DNA from: Streptomyces sp. NBC_00102
Lineage (GTDB): Bacteria > Actinomycetota > Actinomycetes > Streptomycetales > Streptomycetaceae
Direction of reading: 5' to 3'
DNA: 64,000 nt
NCBI RefSeq assembly: GCF_026343115.1
Contig: NZ_JAPEMC010000001.1
Location: 3,100,001-3,164,000 of the forward strand
In this document: piece by piece, positions 24,742 through 33,793 of the stretch
Position numbering within the stretch: position 1 is the first letter of the stretch
How the letters are laid out: the number at the start of each line of letters is the position of its first letter
Notes under the pieces: generated by a model
Databases searched by the model: none
The model's input: only the letters and a program-made list of their open reading frames with translations
What the model was told of the DNA's origin: nothing
Program-made: the position numbers and the translations under genes

Positions 24742-25512
24742 TCACCCGGCGGGGTTCGCCACCGGGGTGACGCTCTCGGTCGGGGCCGCGCTCCCGGTAC
24801 GGGCCACCTCGGCGGCCTCCTCGATGGCCGAGGTGAAGGTCGCGTCGGGCTGGGCACCCGCCAGCGGCCGGCCGTTGACGAGGAAGGACGGGGTGGACGA
24901 GGCCCCGAGTCCGTACGCCTCGGCCTGGTCCCTGCCGACCGCCTCCGCGGCCGCGGCGCTGTCGAGGTCGCGGGCGAACCGGTTCAGGTCCTTCACGCCC
25001 GCCTCCTTCGCGAGCGCGGTGAGCCGTTCGGGGCCGAACCCCTTCTCCTGGGCGCCCTCGGCGTACGCGGCCCGGTGGAACTCCCAGAAGCGCTTCTGGC
25101 GGCCCGCGGCCCAGGCGGCGCGGGCGGCGGCCTCGGACTCCTCGCCGAAGATCGGGAAGTTGCGCCACTCGATGCGCAGGGTGCCGTCGGCCACGTAGGC
25201 GTCGACCAGGTCGGGTTCGGTGTCCCGGGCGAACTTTCCGCAGTAGCCGCACTGGAAGTCGCCGTACTCGACGAGGACGACGAGCGCGTCGGTACGGCCG
25301 AGGGCCAGCGGGTCGCCGGGTTCGCGGCGGGCGAGCTTCGCCGCCTCGGAGTACTCCCCCGCGTCGGGCCGGGCCGACTCGCCGACCGACGCGGGGGGCG
25401 GGCCGGGGGCGGTTGCCCGGTAGGAGGCGTAACCGAGCAGGGCGGCGGCGAGGGCCACGGCGGAGCCGTACAGCAGGGGCTTCTTCGACCGGCTCTTCTG
25501 GGGCAGGGGCAT
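24742..25512 (-). CDS. DsbA-like thiol-disulfide oxidoreductase, membrane-anchored
   Basis: The 256-residue protein has an N-terminal signal anchor (about residues 11-33) and a DsbA/thioredoxin-4 domain with the redox motif Cys88-Gly-Tyr-Cys91 in YGDFQCGYCGKF. Further family features are RIEWRNFPIFGEES and the cis-Pro loop STPSFLVNG. It should act outside the membrane, forming or reducing disulfides. The ATG at 25512 follows CGGAG at 8 bases; a longer start at 25548 has no such site. The gene stands alone and is divergent from hrpA. Confidence 0.88.
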   Translation of the reverse strand: MPLPQKSRSKKPLLYGSAVALAAALLGYASYRATAPGPPPASVGESARPDAGEYSEAAKLARREPGDPLALGRTDALVVLVEYGDFQCGYCGKFARDTEPDLVDAYVADGTLRIEWRNFPIFGEESEAAARAAWAAGRQKRFWEFHRAAYAEGAQEKGFGPERLTALAKEAGVKDLNRFARDLDSAAAAEAVGRDQAEAYGLGASSTPSFLVNGRPLAGAQPDATFTSAIEEAAEVARTGSAAPTESVTPVANPAG

Positions 25513-25694
25513 GCGGCACTCCGGGAGCGTCGTACGGATGCGGGGCATACGGATGCGGGGCGGCGGAGAACGGGTGGCGGGGCCCGGGAGGCACGGTACG
25601 GCTCAGCGGACGCGGCCACCCGCGGGTATCCGGCCGGCGGGGCGCGGCGGCGCGGGCCCCGGGCGGGGTCCGGGCGGGGTCCGGCAGATGGCGG

Positions 25695-25738
25695 CCGGGG
25701 TCACCGGGGTCACCGGGGTCACCGGGGTCACCGGGCAC
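25695..25738. repeat. 9-base repeat (GGTCACCGG), four to five copies
   Basis: The unit GGTCACCGG is repeated in tandem between the DsbA-like gene and hrpA. Each unit overlaps a half-palindrome GGTCACC (GGTGACC on the other strand). It lies in the promoter interval of two divergent genes. Confidence 0.85.
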
Positions 25739-25943
25739 GTCGTACGGGACACGGTGCGGGCCCCTTCCCGGATGGCCTCAAATCGGGCGACTTGCCGGAA
25801 ATGGTACGTGTCGAAGCCCGCCCGGACGGGCGTACGGCACCCCCGGGGTGCGGCCCGTACGGGTACGACGGCACGGCGAGCCCGGCCTGCCGTGCGAAAT
25901 CGGTTCGCCACTCCTCGGGCGCGAGTGAGATCCTGGGGTCCGT

Positions 25944-28900
25944 ATGTCTACTTCCTTCGCTGATCTCCAGTCCCAGCTCGGACAGCTCTCGCTCCGTGAC
26001 GCGCACCGGCTCGGCCGGCGTCTCGAGGGGGCGCGCCGCATCCGCAAGCCCGAGGCCCGTCAGTCCGTCGTGGACGAGATCGCGGCCGAAGCGGGCAAGG
26101 CCGCCGAACGGCTCGCCGCGCGCGCCTCCCGGCTGCCCACCGTGTCGTACCCGGACCAGCTTCCGGTCAGCCAGAAGAAGGACGTGATCCTGGAGGCGAT
26201 ACGCGACCACCAGGTCGTGATCGTCGCGGGCGAGACCGGCTCCGGCAAGACCACCCAGATCCCGAAGATCTGCATGGAGCTGGGGCGCGGGGTGCGCGGC
26301 ATGATCGGGCACACCCAGCCCCGCCGGATCGCGGCCCGCACGGTCGCGGAGCGCGTCGCGGAGGAGCTCGACACCCCGCTCGGCGAGACCGTCGGCTGGA
26401 AGGTCCGCTTCACCGACCAGGTGAACCCCGATTCGACCTTCGTGAAGCTGATGACGGACGGCATCCTGCTGGCCGAGATCCAGACGGACCGCGAGCTGCT
26501 CGCGTACGACACGATCATCATCGACGAGGCGCACGAGCGGTCGCTCAACATCGACTTCCTGCTCGGTTACCTGGCCCGGCTGCTGCCGAAGCGCCCGGAC
26601 CTGAAGGTCGTCATCACGTCGGCGACCATCGACCCGGAGCGGTTCGCCCGGCACTTCGGCAACGCCCCGATCGTCGAGGTCAGCGGCCGCACCTATCCGG
26701 TGGAGGTCCGCTACCGCCCGCTCCTCGAAGAGGGCGGCGAGGACGCCGACCGCGACCAGATCACCGCGATCTGCGATGCGGTGGACGAGCTCCAGTCCGC
26801 CGGCCCCGGGGACGTGCTGGTCTTCCTCTCCGGCGAGCGGGAGATCCGCGACACCGCCGACGCGCTCGGCAAGCGCAACCTCCGCCACACCGAGGTGCTC
26901 CCCCTCTACGCCCGCCTCTCGCACGCCGAGCAGCACCGGGTGTTCCAGCGCCACACGGGACGCCGCATCGTGCTGGCGACCAACGTCGCCGAGACCTCGC
27001 TGACCGTCCCCGGCATCAAGTACGTGATCGACCCGGGCAACGCCCGCATCTCCCGCTACAGCCACCGCACCAAGGTGCAGCGGCTGCCGATCGAGCGGAT
27101 CTCGCAGGCCAGCGCCAACCAGCGCAAGGGCCGCTGCGGCCGTACCTCGGACGGCATCTGCATCCGGCTCTACTCCGAGGACGACTTCCTCACCCGGCCG
27201 GAATTCACCGACGCCGAGATCCTGCGGACCAACCTCGCCTCCGTCATCCTCCAGATGACCGCGGCCGGGCTCGGCGACATCGAGAAGTTCCCCTTCATCG
27301 ACCCGCCGGACCACCGCAACATCCGCGACGGCGTGCAGCTGCTCCAGGAGCTGGGCGCGCTGGACCCGGAGGAGAAGGACGCGCGCAAGCGGCTGACCCC
27401 GCTCGGCCGCAAGCTCTCGCAGCTCCCGGTGGACCCGCGGCTCGCCCGTATGGTCATCGAGGCCGACCGCAACGGCTGCGCCCGCGAGGTCATGGTCATC
27501 GCCGCCGCGCTCTCCATCCAGGACCCGCGCGAGCGGCCCTCGGACAAACAGACGCAGGCCGACCAGCAGCACGCCCGGTTCAAGGACGAGACCTCGGACT
27601 TCCTGGCGTACCTGAAGCTCTGGGACTACGTCCGCGAGCAGCAGCGCGAGCGCGGTTCCGCCAGCTTCCGCCGGATGTGCAAGCAGGAGTACCTGAACTT
27701 CCTGCGTATCCGTGAGTGGCAGGACATCTACTCCCAGCTGCGCACGGTCGCGCGGCAGATGGACATCAAGATCGAGGAGCCCACCGCGGAGACGGGCATC
27801 CCCGAACAGGCGGTGCACACCTCGCTGCTGGCCGGTCTGCTCTCCCACATCGGCCTCAAGGACACCGAGAAGAACGAGTACCTGGGCGCCCGCAGCGCCA
27901 AGTTCGCGATCTTCCCGGGCTCCTCGCTCTTCAAGAAGCAGCCCCGGTTCGTGATGTCGGCCGAGCTGGTGGAGACCTCCCGGCTCTGGGCCCGCGTCAA
28001 CGCGAAGATCGAGCCGGAGTGGATCGAGCCGGTCGCCCAGCACCTGCTGAAGCGCACCTACAGCGAGCCGCACTGGGAGAAGGACCAGGCGGCGGTGATG
28101 GCGTACGAGCGGGTCACCCTCTACGGGGTGCCGATCATCGCCCAGCGCAAGATCAATTTCGGCCGAATCGACCAGGAGGCGTCCCGGGATCTCTTCATCC
28201 GGAACGCCCTGGTGGAGGGCGACTGGCGGACGCACCACCAGTTCTTCCACGACAACCGCAAACTCCTCGGCGAGGTCGAGGAGTTGGAGCACCGTGCCCG
28301 GCGCCGCGACATCCTCGTGGACGACGAGACGCTCTTCGATTTCTACGACAAGCGCATCCCCGAACACGTCGTCTCGGGCGCCCACTTCGACTCCTGGTGG
28401 AAGCACAAGCGCCGCGACGAGCCGGACGCGCTGGACTTCGAGCGCTCCATGCTCATCAACGAGAAGGCCGGGGCCGTCACCAAGGACGACTATCCGGACT
28501 CCTGGCGGCAGGGGAAGCTCAAGTTCAAGGTGACGTACCAGTTCGAGCCCGGCGCGGACGCGGACGGCGTGACCGTCCACATCCCGCTCCAGGTGCTCAA
28601 CCAGGTCACCTCCGAGGGGTTCGACTGGCAGATCCCGGGCCTGCGCGACGAGGTCGTCATGGAGCTGATCCGTTCGCTGCCCAAGGCGATCCGCCGCCAC
28701 TACGTGCCGGCCCCGAACTACGCCGACAAGTTCCTGGAGCGGGCCGTTCCGCTCCAGGAGCCGCTGCCCGCCACCCTCGCCCGCGAACTCCAGCGGATGG
28801 TCGGGGTTCCGGTCTCCGCGGACGACTTCGACCTGGGGCACGTACCGGAACACCTGAAGATCACCTTCCGGATCGTCGACGAGCGCCGCCGCAAGGTGGC

Positions 28901-29876
28901 CGAGGACAAGGACCTGGAGGCGCTCAAGCTCCGGCTGCGCCCCAAGGCCCGCCAGGCGCTCTCCCAGGCCGCCGCGGCCACCGCGGGGCCCTCGGGCGTC
29001 TCCATCGAGCGTTCGGGGCTCACCGGCTGGACCATCGGCACCCTGGAGCGCGTCTTCGAGACCCGGCGGGCCGGACAGCCGGTCAAGGCGTACCCGGCGC
29101 TGGTGGACCAGGGCGACACGGTGGCCGTACGGCTCTTCGACACCGAGGCCGAGCAGCAGCAGGCGATGTGGCGGGGCACCCGGAAGCTGATTCTGCTGAA
29201 CATCCCGGTGAACCCGGCGAAGTTCGCCTCGGACAAGCTCACCAACCAGCAGAAGCTGGCGCTCTCGCGCAATCCGCACGGCTCGGTGCAGGCGCTCTTC
29301 GACGACTGCGCCACCGCGGCCGCCGACCGCCTGATCGCCGCCCACGGCGGCCCCGCCTGGGACGAGGCGGCCTTCAAGACCCTGTACGACAAGGTCCGCG
29401 CCGACCTGGTGGACCTCACGGTCCGCACGGTCGGCCAGGTCCAGCAGATCCTGGCCGCCTGGCAGGCCTGCGAGCGCCGCCTGAAGGCCACCGGCAGCCT
29501 GACGCTGGTGAACAACGTCGCGGACGTGAAGGAGCAGCTGGCGCGCCTCGTGCCGGCCGGGTTCGTCACCGCGACCGGACTGCGCCGGCTGCCCGACCTG
29601 ATGCGCTACCTCGTCGCGGCGGACCGCCGGCTCCAGCAGATGCCGACCTCCGTCCAGCGCGACACCACGCGCATGGAGAAGGTGCACGAGATGCAGGACG
29701 AGTACGCCTGGCTGCTGGAACAGCTGCCGCGGGGGCGACCGGTGCCGCAGGAGGTCCTGGACATCCGCTGGATGATCGAGGAGCTTCGGGTCAGCTACTT
29801 CGCGCACGCGCTGGGGACGGCCTTCCCGGTGTCGGACAAGCGGATCGTGAAGGCGATCGACGCCGCCGCTCCGTAG
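25944..29876 (+). CDS. hrpA: ATP-dependent RNA helicase HrpA (DEAH)
   Basis: The 1310-residue protein is the full bacterial HrpA length. It has Walker A GETGSGKTT at 96-104, DEAH in IIIDEAHERSLN near 195, the SAT motif ITSATID and motif VI QRKGRCGRTSDG. Winged-helix, ratchet and OB-fold regions follow, then the long HrpA-specific C-terminal domain. In E. coli HrpA resolves stalled or collided ribosomes. No clear ribosome binding site lies before the ATG at 25944. A terminator hairpin follows at 29897. Its neighbours have no evident functional link. Confidence 0.95.
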   Translation: MSTSFADLQSQLGQLSLRDAHRLGRRLEGARRIRKPEARQSVVDEIAAEAGKAAERLAARASRLPTVSYPDQLPVSQKKDVILEAIRDHQVVIVAGETGSGKTTQIPKICMELGRGVRGMIGHTQPRRIAARTVAERVAEELDTPLGETVGWKVRFTDQVNPDSTFVKLMTDGILLAEIQTDRELLAYDTIIIDEAHERSLNIDFLLGYLARLLPKRPDLKVVITSATIDPERFARHFGNAPIVEVSGRTYPVEVRYRPLLEEGGEDADRDQITAICDAVDELQSAGPGDVLVFLSGEREIRDTADALGKRNLRHTEVLPLYARLSHAEQHRVFQRHTGRRIVLATNVAETSLTVPGIKYVIDPGNARISRYSHRTKVQRLPIERISQASANQRKGRCGRTSDGICIRLYSEDDFLTRPEFTDAEILRTNLASVILQMTAAGLGDIEKFPFIDPPDHRNIRDGVQLLQELGALDPEEKDARKRLTPLGRKLSQLPVDPRLARMVIEADRNGCAREVMVIAAALSIQDPRERPSDKQTQADQQHARFKDETSDFLAYLKLWDYVREQQRERGSASFRRMCKQEYLNFLRIREWQDIYSQLRTVARQMDIKIEEPTAETGIPEQAVHTSLLAGLLSHIGLKDTEKNEYLGARSAKFAIFPGSSLFKKQPRFVMSAELVETSRLWARVNAKIEPEWIEPVAQHLLKRTYSEPHWEKDQAAVMAYERVTLYGVPIIAQRKINFGRIDQEASRDLFIRNALVEGDWRTHHQFFHDNRKLLGEVEELEHRARRRDILVDDETLFDFYDKRIPEHVVSGAHFDSWWKHKRRDEPDALDFERSMLINEKAGAVTKDDYPDSWRQGKLKFKVTYQFEPGADADGVTVHIPLQVLNQVTSEGFDWQIPGLRDEVVMELIRSLPKAIRRHYVPAPNYADKFLERAVPLQEPLPATLARELQRMVGVPVSADDFDLGHVPEHLKITFRIVDERRRKVAEDKDLEALKLRLRPKARQALSQAAAATAGPSGVSIERSGLTGWTIGTLERVFETRRAGQPVKAYPALVDQGDTVAVRLFDTEAEQQQAMWRGTRKLILLNIPVNPAKFASDKLTNQQKLALSRNPHGSVQALFDDCATAAADRLIAAHGGPAWDEAAFKTLYDKVRADLVDLTVRTVGQVQQILAAWQACERRLKATGSLTLVNNVADVKEQLARLVPAGFVTATGLRRLPDLMRYLVAADRRLQQMPTSVQRDTTRMEKVHEMQDEYAWLLEQLPRGRPVPQEVLDIRWMIEELRVSYFAHALGTAFPVSDKRIVKAIDAAAP

Positions 29877-29896
29877 TGCTTCTCCGGGGGAATCCG

Positions 29897-29932
29897 GCCT
29901 GCTCACACCCCTCGCCGGGGCGTGAGCAGGCC
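29897..29932 (+). terminator. Terminator of hrpA
   Basis: GGCCTGCTCAC pairs with GTGAGCAGGCC around a loop with an inner CCCC/GGGG pairing, 20 bases after the stop. Confidence 0.8.
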
Positions 29933-29947
29933 ATCACCCCGAGTGAA

Positions 29948-29978
29948 TTCGACCTGGCCCGCCAACCTCCTGTACAGT
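29948..29978 (+). promoter_or_regulatory. Promoter of tRNA-Asp copy 2
   Basis: TTCGAC (29948-29953) and TACAGT (29973-29978) form a plausible sigma-70-type pair with a 19-base spacer, 48 bases before the tRNA. Confidence 0.5.
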
Positions 29979-30025
29979 CCTGTTTCGCAGCCGGACGAGA
30001 GTACGGAAGCGGAGAACAACAGCAA

Positions 30026-30100
30026 GGTCCTGTGGAGCAGTTTGGAGTGCTCGCCACCCTGTCAAGGTGGAGGCCGCGGGTTCAAATCCCGTCAGGACCG
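30026..30100 (+). tRNA. tRNA-Asp (GTC), copy 2
   Basis: Identical in all 75 bases to the gene at 22757, with anticodon GTC. Flanking sequences differ. It stands alone with its own promoter and terminator. Confidence 0.95.
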
Positions 30101-30108
30101 CAGTAATC

Positions 30109-30140
30109 GAAGACCCGGATCGAATCGATCCGGGTCTTCG
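30109..30140 (+). terminator. Terminator of tRNA-Asp copy 2
   Basis: AAGACCCGGAT pairs with ATCCGGGTCTT around a 7-base loop, starting 10 bases after the tRNA. Confidence 0.88.
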
Positions 30141-30260
30141 CGCGTTCGGGTGCCTTGACGGCGACGGCGGACGGGGCGTACCTGTGGGACCGCACGCGCC
30201 GGGGAACGAACGGGCCATGCCGTTCCCTTTGCCCGGCGGGCGGGATTCCGGGAGGCGACC

Positions 30261-30557
30261 GTGCGCACACCAGTGGCGAGACACGACGTCAGGGCCCTGC
30301 TGCGCGCCCATGCGGCAGCGGTCGGCGGCCGGGCCCATCTCGCCCGGCACTGCGCCGCCTGCCACCGCCTGCTGCGGCTCGCGATGACCCCGGCACCGGC
30401 TCCCGCACCACCGGCGGCCGACGGCCCCGCGAACGCCGCCGCGACTGCCCCGTCCCATGCCGCGTCGCACGCCCCGGCGGTCGCCGCGGCAGCCGCCCCC
30501 GTGCCCACGTCCGGCTCCTGGGGCCCCGACGGCCCACGCGGCGGTTCCGGGGCCTGA
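30261..30557 (+). CDS. Small Cys/His protein, DUF6274-like
   Basis: The 98-residue protein starts with GTG after a good GGGAGG site. The first 42 residues (RHDVRALLRAHAAA, then LARHCAACHRLLRLAM) contain H-C-x2-C-H, possibly a metal site. The remainder is disordered, rich in Ala and Pro. I recall short proteins of this kind next to bldC in other streptomycetes (DUF6274), which supports a real gene, but nothing is known of its function. Confidence 0.6.
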   Translation: MRTPVARHDVRALLRAHAAAVGGRAHLARHCAACHRLLRLAMTPAPAPAPPAADGPANAAATAPSHAASHAPAVAAAAAPVPTSGSWGPDGPRGGSGA

Positions 30558-31283
30558 GCATCCCGTCCCGGGCGGCCACAGAGGGCCGGACGAGCACTCC
30601 TCGGGGGCCCGCCGGGGCACCCGGCCCGCCCTCCACGCTCCGCGGAGCGTGCTGGCGGCCTTCCCGGGGTCCCGCGAACGGCCGGAGGGCGGCCCGAGGG
30701 CTGCGGTGCGCGACCCGGGAGCGGCCCGAGGGCGACCGGAGGCCGTGCGGACGACGCGCGAAGGCCCCCGCGCCCCGTGACCGACGGCGAAGCTTTCCGC
30801 CTTCCCGTGGGGGCAGGCCGGCCGAGGGCAAGGGGCGTGCGGTGTGACGGGAGTCACCGAACCAGTTTTTGGACAGGGTGACTTTACCCTCCCCATACAA
30901 CTGCCGAATTTAATATGTGCAATTGCACCCCTCTTCGAGGGCTCGACGGAATCCATCCCTCCGGTTTCTCCCGGCCCGTACGGGTAGCTCCCCCGCCTCC
31001 GGACAGAGTCCTTCACCGAGTCGCACACAGAACCCCACACCCACCCACACCCCGCGCGCACCCGCCGGAAAGCGACGCGGCGGGCGGTACGGGGGAAGCG
31101 CGTCAGGCGCCGGCGGGCGCCGTAAATGACACCGGCGCACCCCGGAGCGCAAGGGCGGCCCCGGGCGCTCGGCGCGGGGCGCGCGCCGGTCGGCCACACC
31201 GGCCCACGGCCCGGACCGCCGGGCCCCCGGGGCCCTTCCGGGCACGTCCCGGCACTTTCGGGCACCCTCGGGCACAAAAAAAG
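30558..31283. other. Intergenic region downstream of bldC
   Basis: No supported gene in about 730 bases. An unusual A+T-rich island at about 30860-30935 contains the palindrome TGCAATTGCA and several candidate promoter hexamers on both strands (for example TTGGAC near 30868 on the plus strand and TTGCAC on the minus strand). It could drive an unannotated small RNA, but no matching terminator was fixed. Confidence 0.35.
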
Positions 31284-31320
31284 ATCGCGCTGGACCCGGC
31301 GGAGTCCAGCGCGATCTTGA
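31278..31320 (-). terminator. Terminator of bldC
   Basis: Read on the minus strand: AAGATCGCGCTGGAC pairs with GTCCAGCGCGATCTT around an 8-base loop, followed by seven T's. It is one of the best intrinsic terminators in the window and lies about 130 bases beyond the bldC stop. Confidence 0.93.
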
Positions 31321-31446
31321 CGACGTACCCGCATCGCACAGGTATGACGCCCGTTGGGGCGGGCGCCCGTCGTATGGAGCTATGGGTGAGCGGCTGCGGT
31401 TGGGGGGCCGTCAGCTGCCCGGTCGTGATGCGGCGACAGGGGTGTT

Positions 31447-31653
31447 TCAGGCCTCGCTGCGCTGCTGCGGAATACCCGCAAGCAGTGCGCGGACCTCTGC
31501 CTCGCGGTATCGGCGATGTCCACCGAGCGTGCGGATGGACGTGAGCTTGCCAGCCTTGGCCCAACGGGTGACCGTCTTCGGGTCCACGCGGAACATCGTG
31601 GCAACCTCAGCCGGGGTCAGCAGCGGCTCGGCATCAGGGGTGCGAGCGGTCAT
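31447..31653 (-). CDS. bldC: Developmental regulator BldC
   Basis: The 68-residue product begins MTARTPDAEPLLTPAEVA and, as remembered, is essentially identical to S. coelicolor BldC (SCO4091). It is a single winged helix-turn-helix of the MerR type without effector domain. BldC binds DNA direct repeats as head-to-tail oligomers and delays entry into sporulation while also being needed for normal development. GAGGAGG lies 8 bases before the ATG. An in-phase frame extends 22 codons upstream but lacks a start context. The neighbouring vdh, purM and purF genes keep the usual streptomycete order. Confidence 0.97.
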   Translation of the reverse strand: MTARTPDAEPLLTPAEVATMFRVDPKTVTRWAKAGKLTSIRTLGGHRRYREAEVRALLAGIPQQRSEA

Positions 31654-32762
31654 GAGCGGCCTCCTCGGGAGAACCGAACCATCTCGGTTCTTTCCTCTAA
31701 ATTCTGCACCTTGGCCCACGTTGCCCGAAATGGCGAACGGGGGCCGAGTCGGTTATAGGACGAACGGCTTGTCCTCGGCACTACAACTACACCATCCGTC
31801 CAGCCGCGTCGGCCAAACCGATGGAATTGCCCTCCCAGGTGTTCATCAGCGACGGATGCCGATGGACCATGCTATAGCGGACAGTCACGCGTCAGTAACG
31901 ATCAGTCACAGAGCGATCAGGAGTCACTAGACCCCCCATAGCGTGCAATGCAGAGCAATCCGCCCATAGTTGGACGGACAGAGTCCTCCCCGGACTCCTT
32001 GTCCTATTTTGGCACGAGGGGTAGGGATGGGCGCAAGGGCGGCCTTAGTGCCGTCCGTCACGCTTGCGACCATTGGGCGGGTTCAGGACGTTGGACCTAG
32101 GACGCTCGGCGTAGCTCCCGCCACACCGGGCTCTCCCGCCCCAGGGGACCCGCCCGACGGGCCGTCAGCCGGCCACCGGAGCCGCCCCCGCTCCACGGGC
32201 GCCCGGCGCACCCCCGCCGGATCACGTCCCCGCCCGGCACCTCTCGGCGTCCCCCGTGGGTTCGCGTGCGTGCTCGCGCGTCTCGTCGGCGGTCATCGGC
32301 TTCCTCAACTCCCTCCCGGTCGCGGCCCGCCGCGCGGACCGGTCTTCCTGGCGAAGGAGGCGGTTGGTGTGCCTTGATCCGATTCCATCCGGTTCGGCCG
32401 CTTGCGACCGCCTCGGCATGAGGTTGCCCCGGTTGGAACCTTTCATGCCACCGTGTTCCGATTCGCCTCTATTGGTGGTGCGGTGTGCCGACACATGTTG
32501 ACGCCGGAGAGCCCTTTCCCCGTTCACTTCGCGAAGCCGGGCCCCCCTCAACGGGCTGATCGGAAGGGGCCGGTCGGAACGGGCCCTCGGAACGGGCCGG
32601 CCGGTCGGAACGGACTGGCCGGAACGGACTGGCCGGAACGGGGGCCCTCCGCAACGGGCCGTCGGAACGGGCCGGCCGCCGCGCACGCCGGTGGGACCCG
32701 CGGCAGCAGCCGGACGGACCGCCCCGGCCCCCGTCCGGCGCCACCCGCCCCCGACTCGCCGG
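31654..32762 (-). promoter_or_regulatory. Long upstream region of bldC
   Basis: This 1.1-kb space carries no supported gene. The 300 bases nearest bldC are distinctly lower in G+C, as expected of a heavily regulated promoter. Three copies of AGTCAC occur at 31883, 31904 and 31922. Plus-strand -10-like boxes such as TATAGC (31873) lie nearby. Beyond 32100 the sequence is ordinary high-G+C DNA with CGGAACGGGCC-type repeats at about 32570-32680. Confidence 0.5.
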
Positions 32763-33608
32763 TCAGTTGGCGGACCGGAGGTCCCGCACCGCGCGCCAGC
32801 GTTCCGCGAGCCGGCCGTACGCCACCGCCGCCCGGTCGTTGTCGCCCTCGCGCAGCGCCCCGATGCCCTCGGCCACGTCCGCCGCCGACCGGTCCTCGGC
32901 CAGCCGGGCGGCCGGCACCGCGTGCACCAGGCCCCCGTAGTCCAGCTCGACCAGCGACCGGGGGTGGAACTCCTCGAGCCAGCGGCCCACATCGACCAGG
33001 CCCTCCGCCAACGGCCCGTCGTCCACGGTCTCGCGCAGGGTCCGCAGCCCGCGCGCCAGCCTGCGCCGCGCCTCCACCATGGGCGTCCGGTACCGCAGCG
33101 AAGCCGGCCCGCCCTCCCCGTCCGGCGCCCCGTACTCGCGTTCCCCGTCGGCGAAGAGCACGAACCAGCGGACCGGCACGTGCCACACCGCCGTCCTGAT
33201 CCAGGGCCGCGCGTCCGGGTTCCGGCGCTGCCACCGCTCGTGGTCGGCGGCCTGCTGCTCCCGGACCACCGGAGGCAGCACCGCGTCCAGCACATTGGCC
33301 GGAAACAGACCCCCGAGTTCCTCCAGGGCCAGCCATCCGCGCAGCCGGGTCCGCCACGGGCAGACGCAGACCACCCCGTCGATCTCCGCGACGAAGGCGT
33401 CCGCGCTCTCGTGCGGACTCACCCCGACCGGCGGAGTGGGCACCAAGTCCGCGAGGGAGCGGCGGAGTTCGTCCTGTGCGGTGGGGAAGTCGCCGCGCTG
33501 CGCGTAGCGCGTCCAGTGCGCGCGCTCGGCCTCCGGGAAGGCGGCGAGGGGCTCGTACACCCGCAGATAGGACGTGTAAGGGACGAGCACTGAGGACACC
33601 ACCGACAT
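32763..33608 (-). CDS. Conserved actinobacterial protein, unknown function
   Basis: The 281-residue protein begins MSVVSSVLVPYTSYLRVYEPL and is strongly biased toward coding codon use. It contains Trp- and Arg-rich stretches (CPWRTRLRGWLALEELG, then WIRTAVWHVPVRWFVLF) but no motif I can assign. I recall an orthologue in the same place between bldC and vdh in other streptomycetes. The ATG at 33608 was chosen over the longer frame because the N-terminus from there matches that memory. The cytoplasmic, soluble composition gives no hint of function. Confidence 0.7.
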   Translation of the reverse strand: MSVVSSVLVPYTSYLRVYEPLAAFPEAERAHWTRYAQRGDFPTAQDELRRSLADLVPTPPVGVSPHESADAFVAEIDGVVCVCPWRTRLRGWLALEELGGLFPANVLDAVLPPVVREQQAADHERWQRRNPDARPWIRTAVWHVPVRWFVLFADGEREYGAPDGEGGPASLRYRTPMVEARRRLARGLRTLRETVDDGPLAEGLVDVGRWLEEFHPRSLVELDYGGLVHAVPAARLAEDRSAADVAEGIGALREGDNDRAAVAYGRLAERWRAVRDLRSAN

Positions 33609-33793
33609 GAAGCTGATCGTGTCACGTCGGTACTCCCTCGGGGGGTGATCCCCGGCAGAGAGGCGATCCGCGCGGGAGCAGGATCTACGCTCGGAACGCA
33701 CGGGCCGGCCCCGCCGGTCCGCCGGGGGTCTTCCCATCCTCAGAAGTCCCCGACGCTCCAACTTCCGCCGCTTCGTACTTGGGAGTCACCACC

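Noticed and set aside
25728..29906. A very long open frame (about 1390 codons) on the minus strand
   Set aside because: It lies wholly opposite hrpA, whose motifs and codon bias are convincing. The antisense product is Leu/Asp/Arg/Val-rich without motifs, as expected from the mirror of high-G+C codon use.
22757..30100. Two identical tRNA-Asp genes as borders of an integrated element
   Set aside because: Both copies are full length with unrelated flanks and terminators, and the tract between includes the core gene hrpA. Ordinary gene duplication is simpler.
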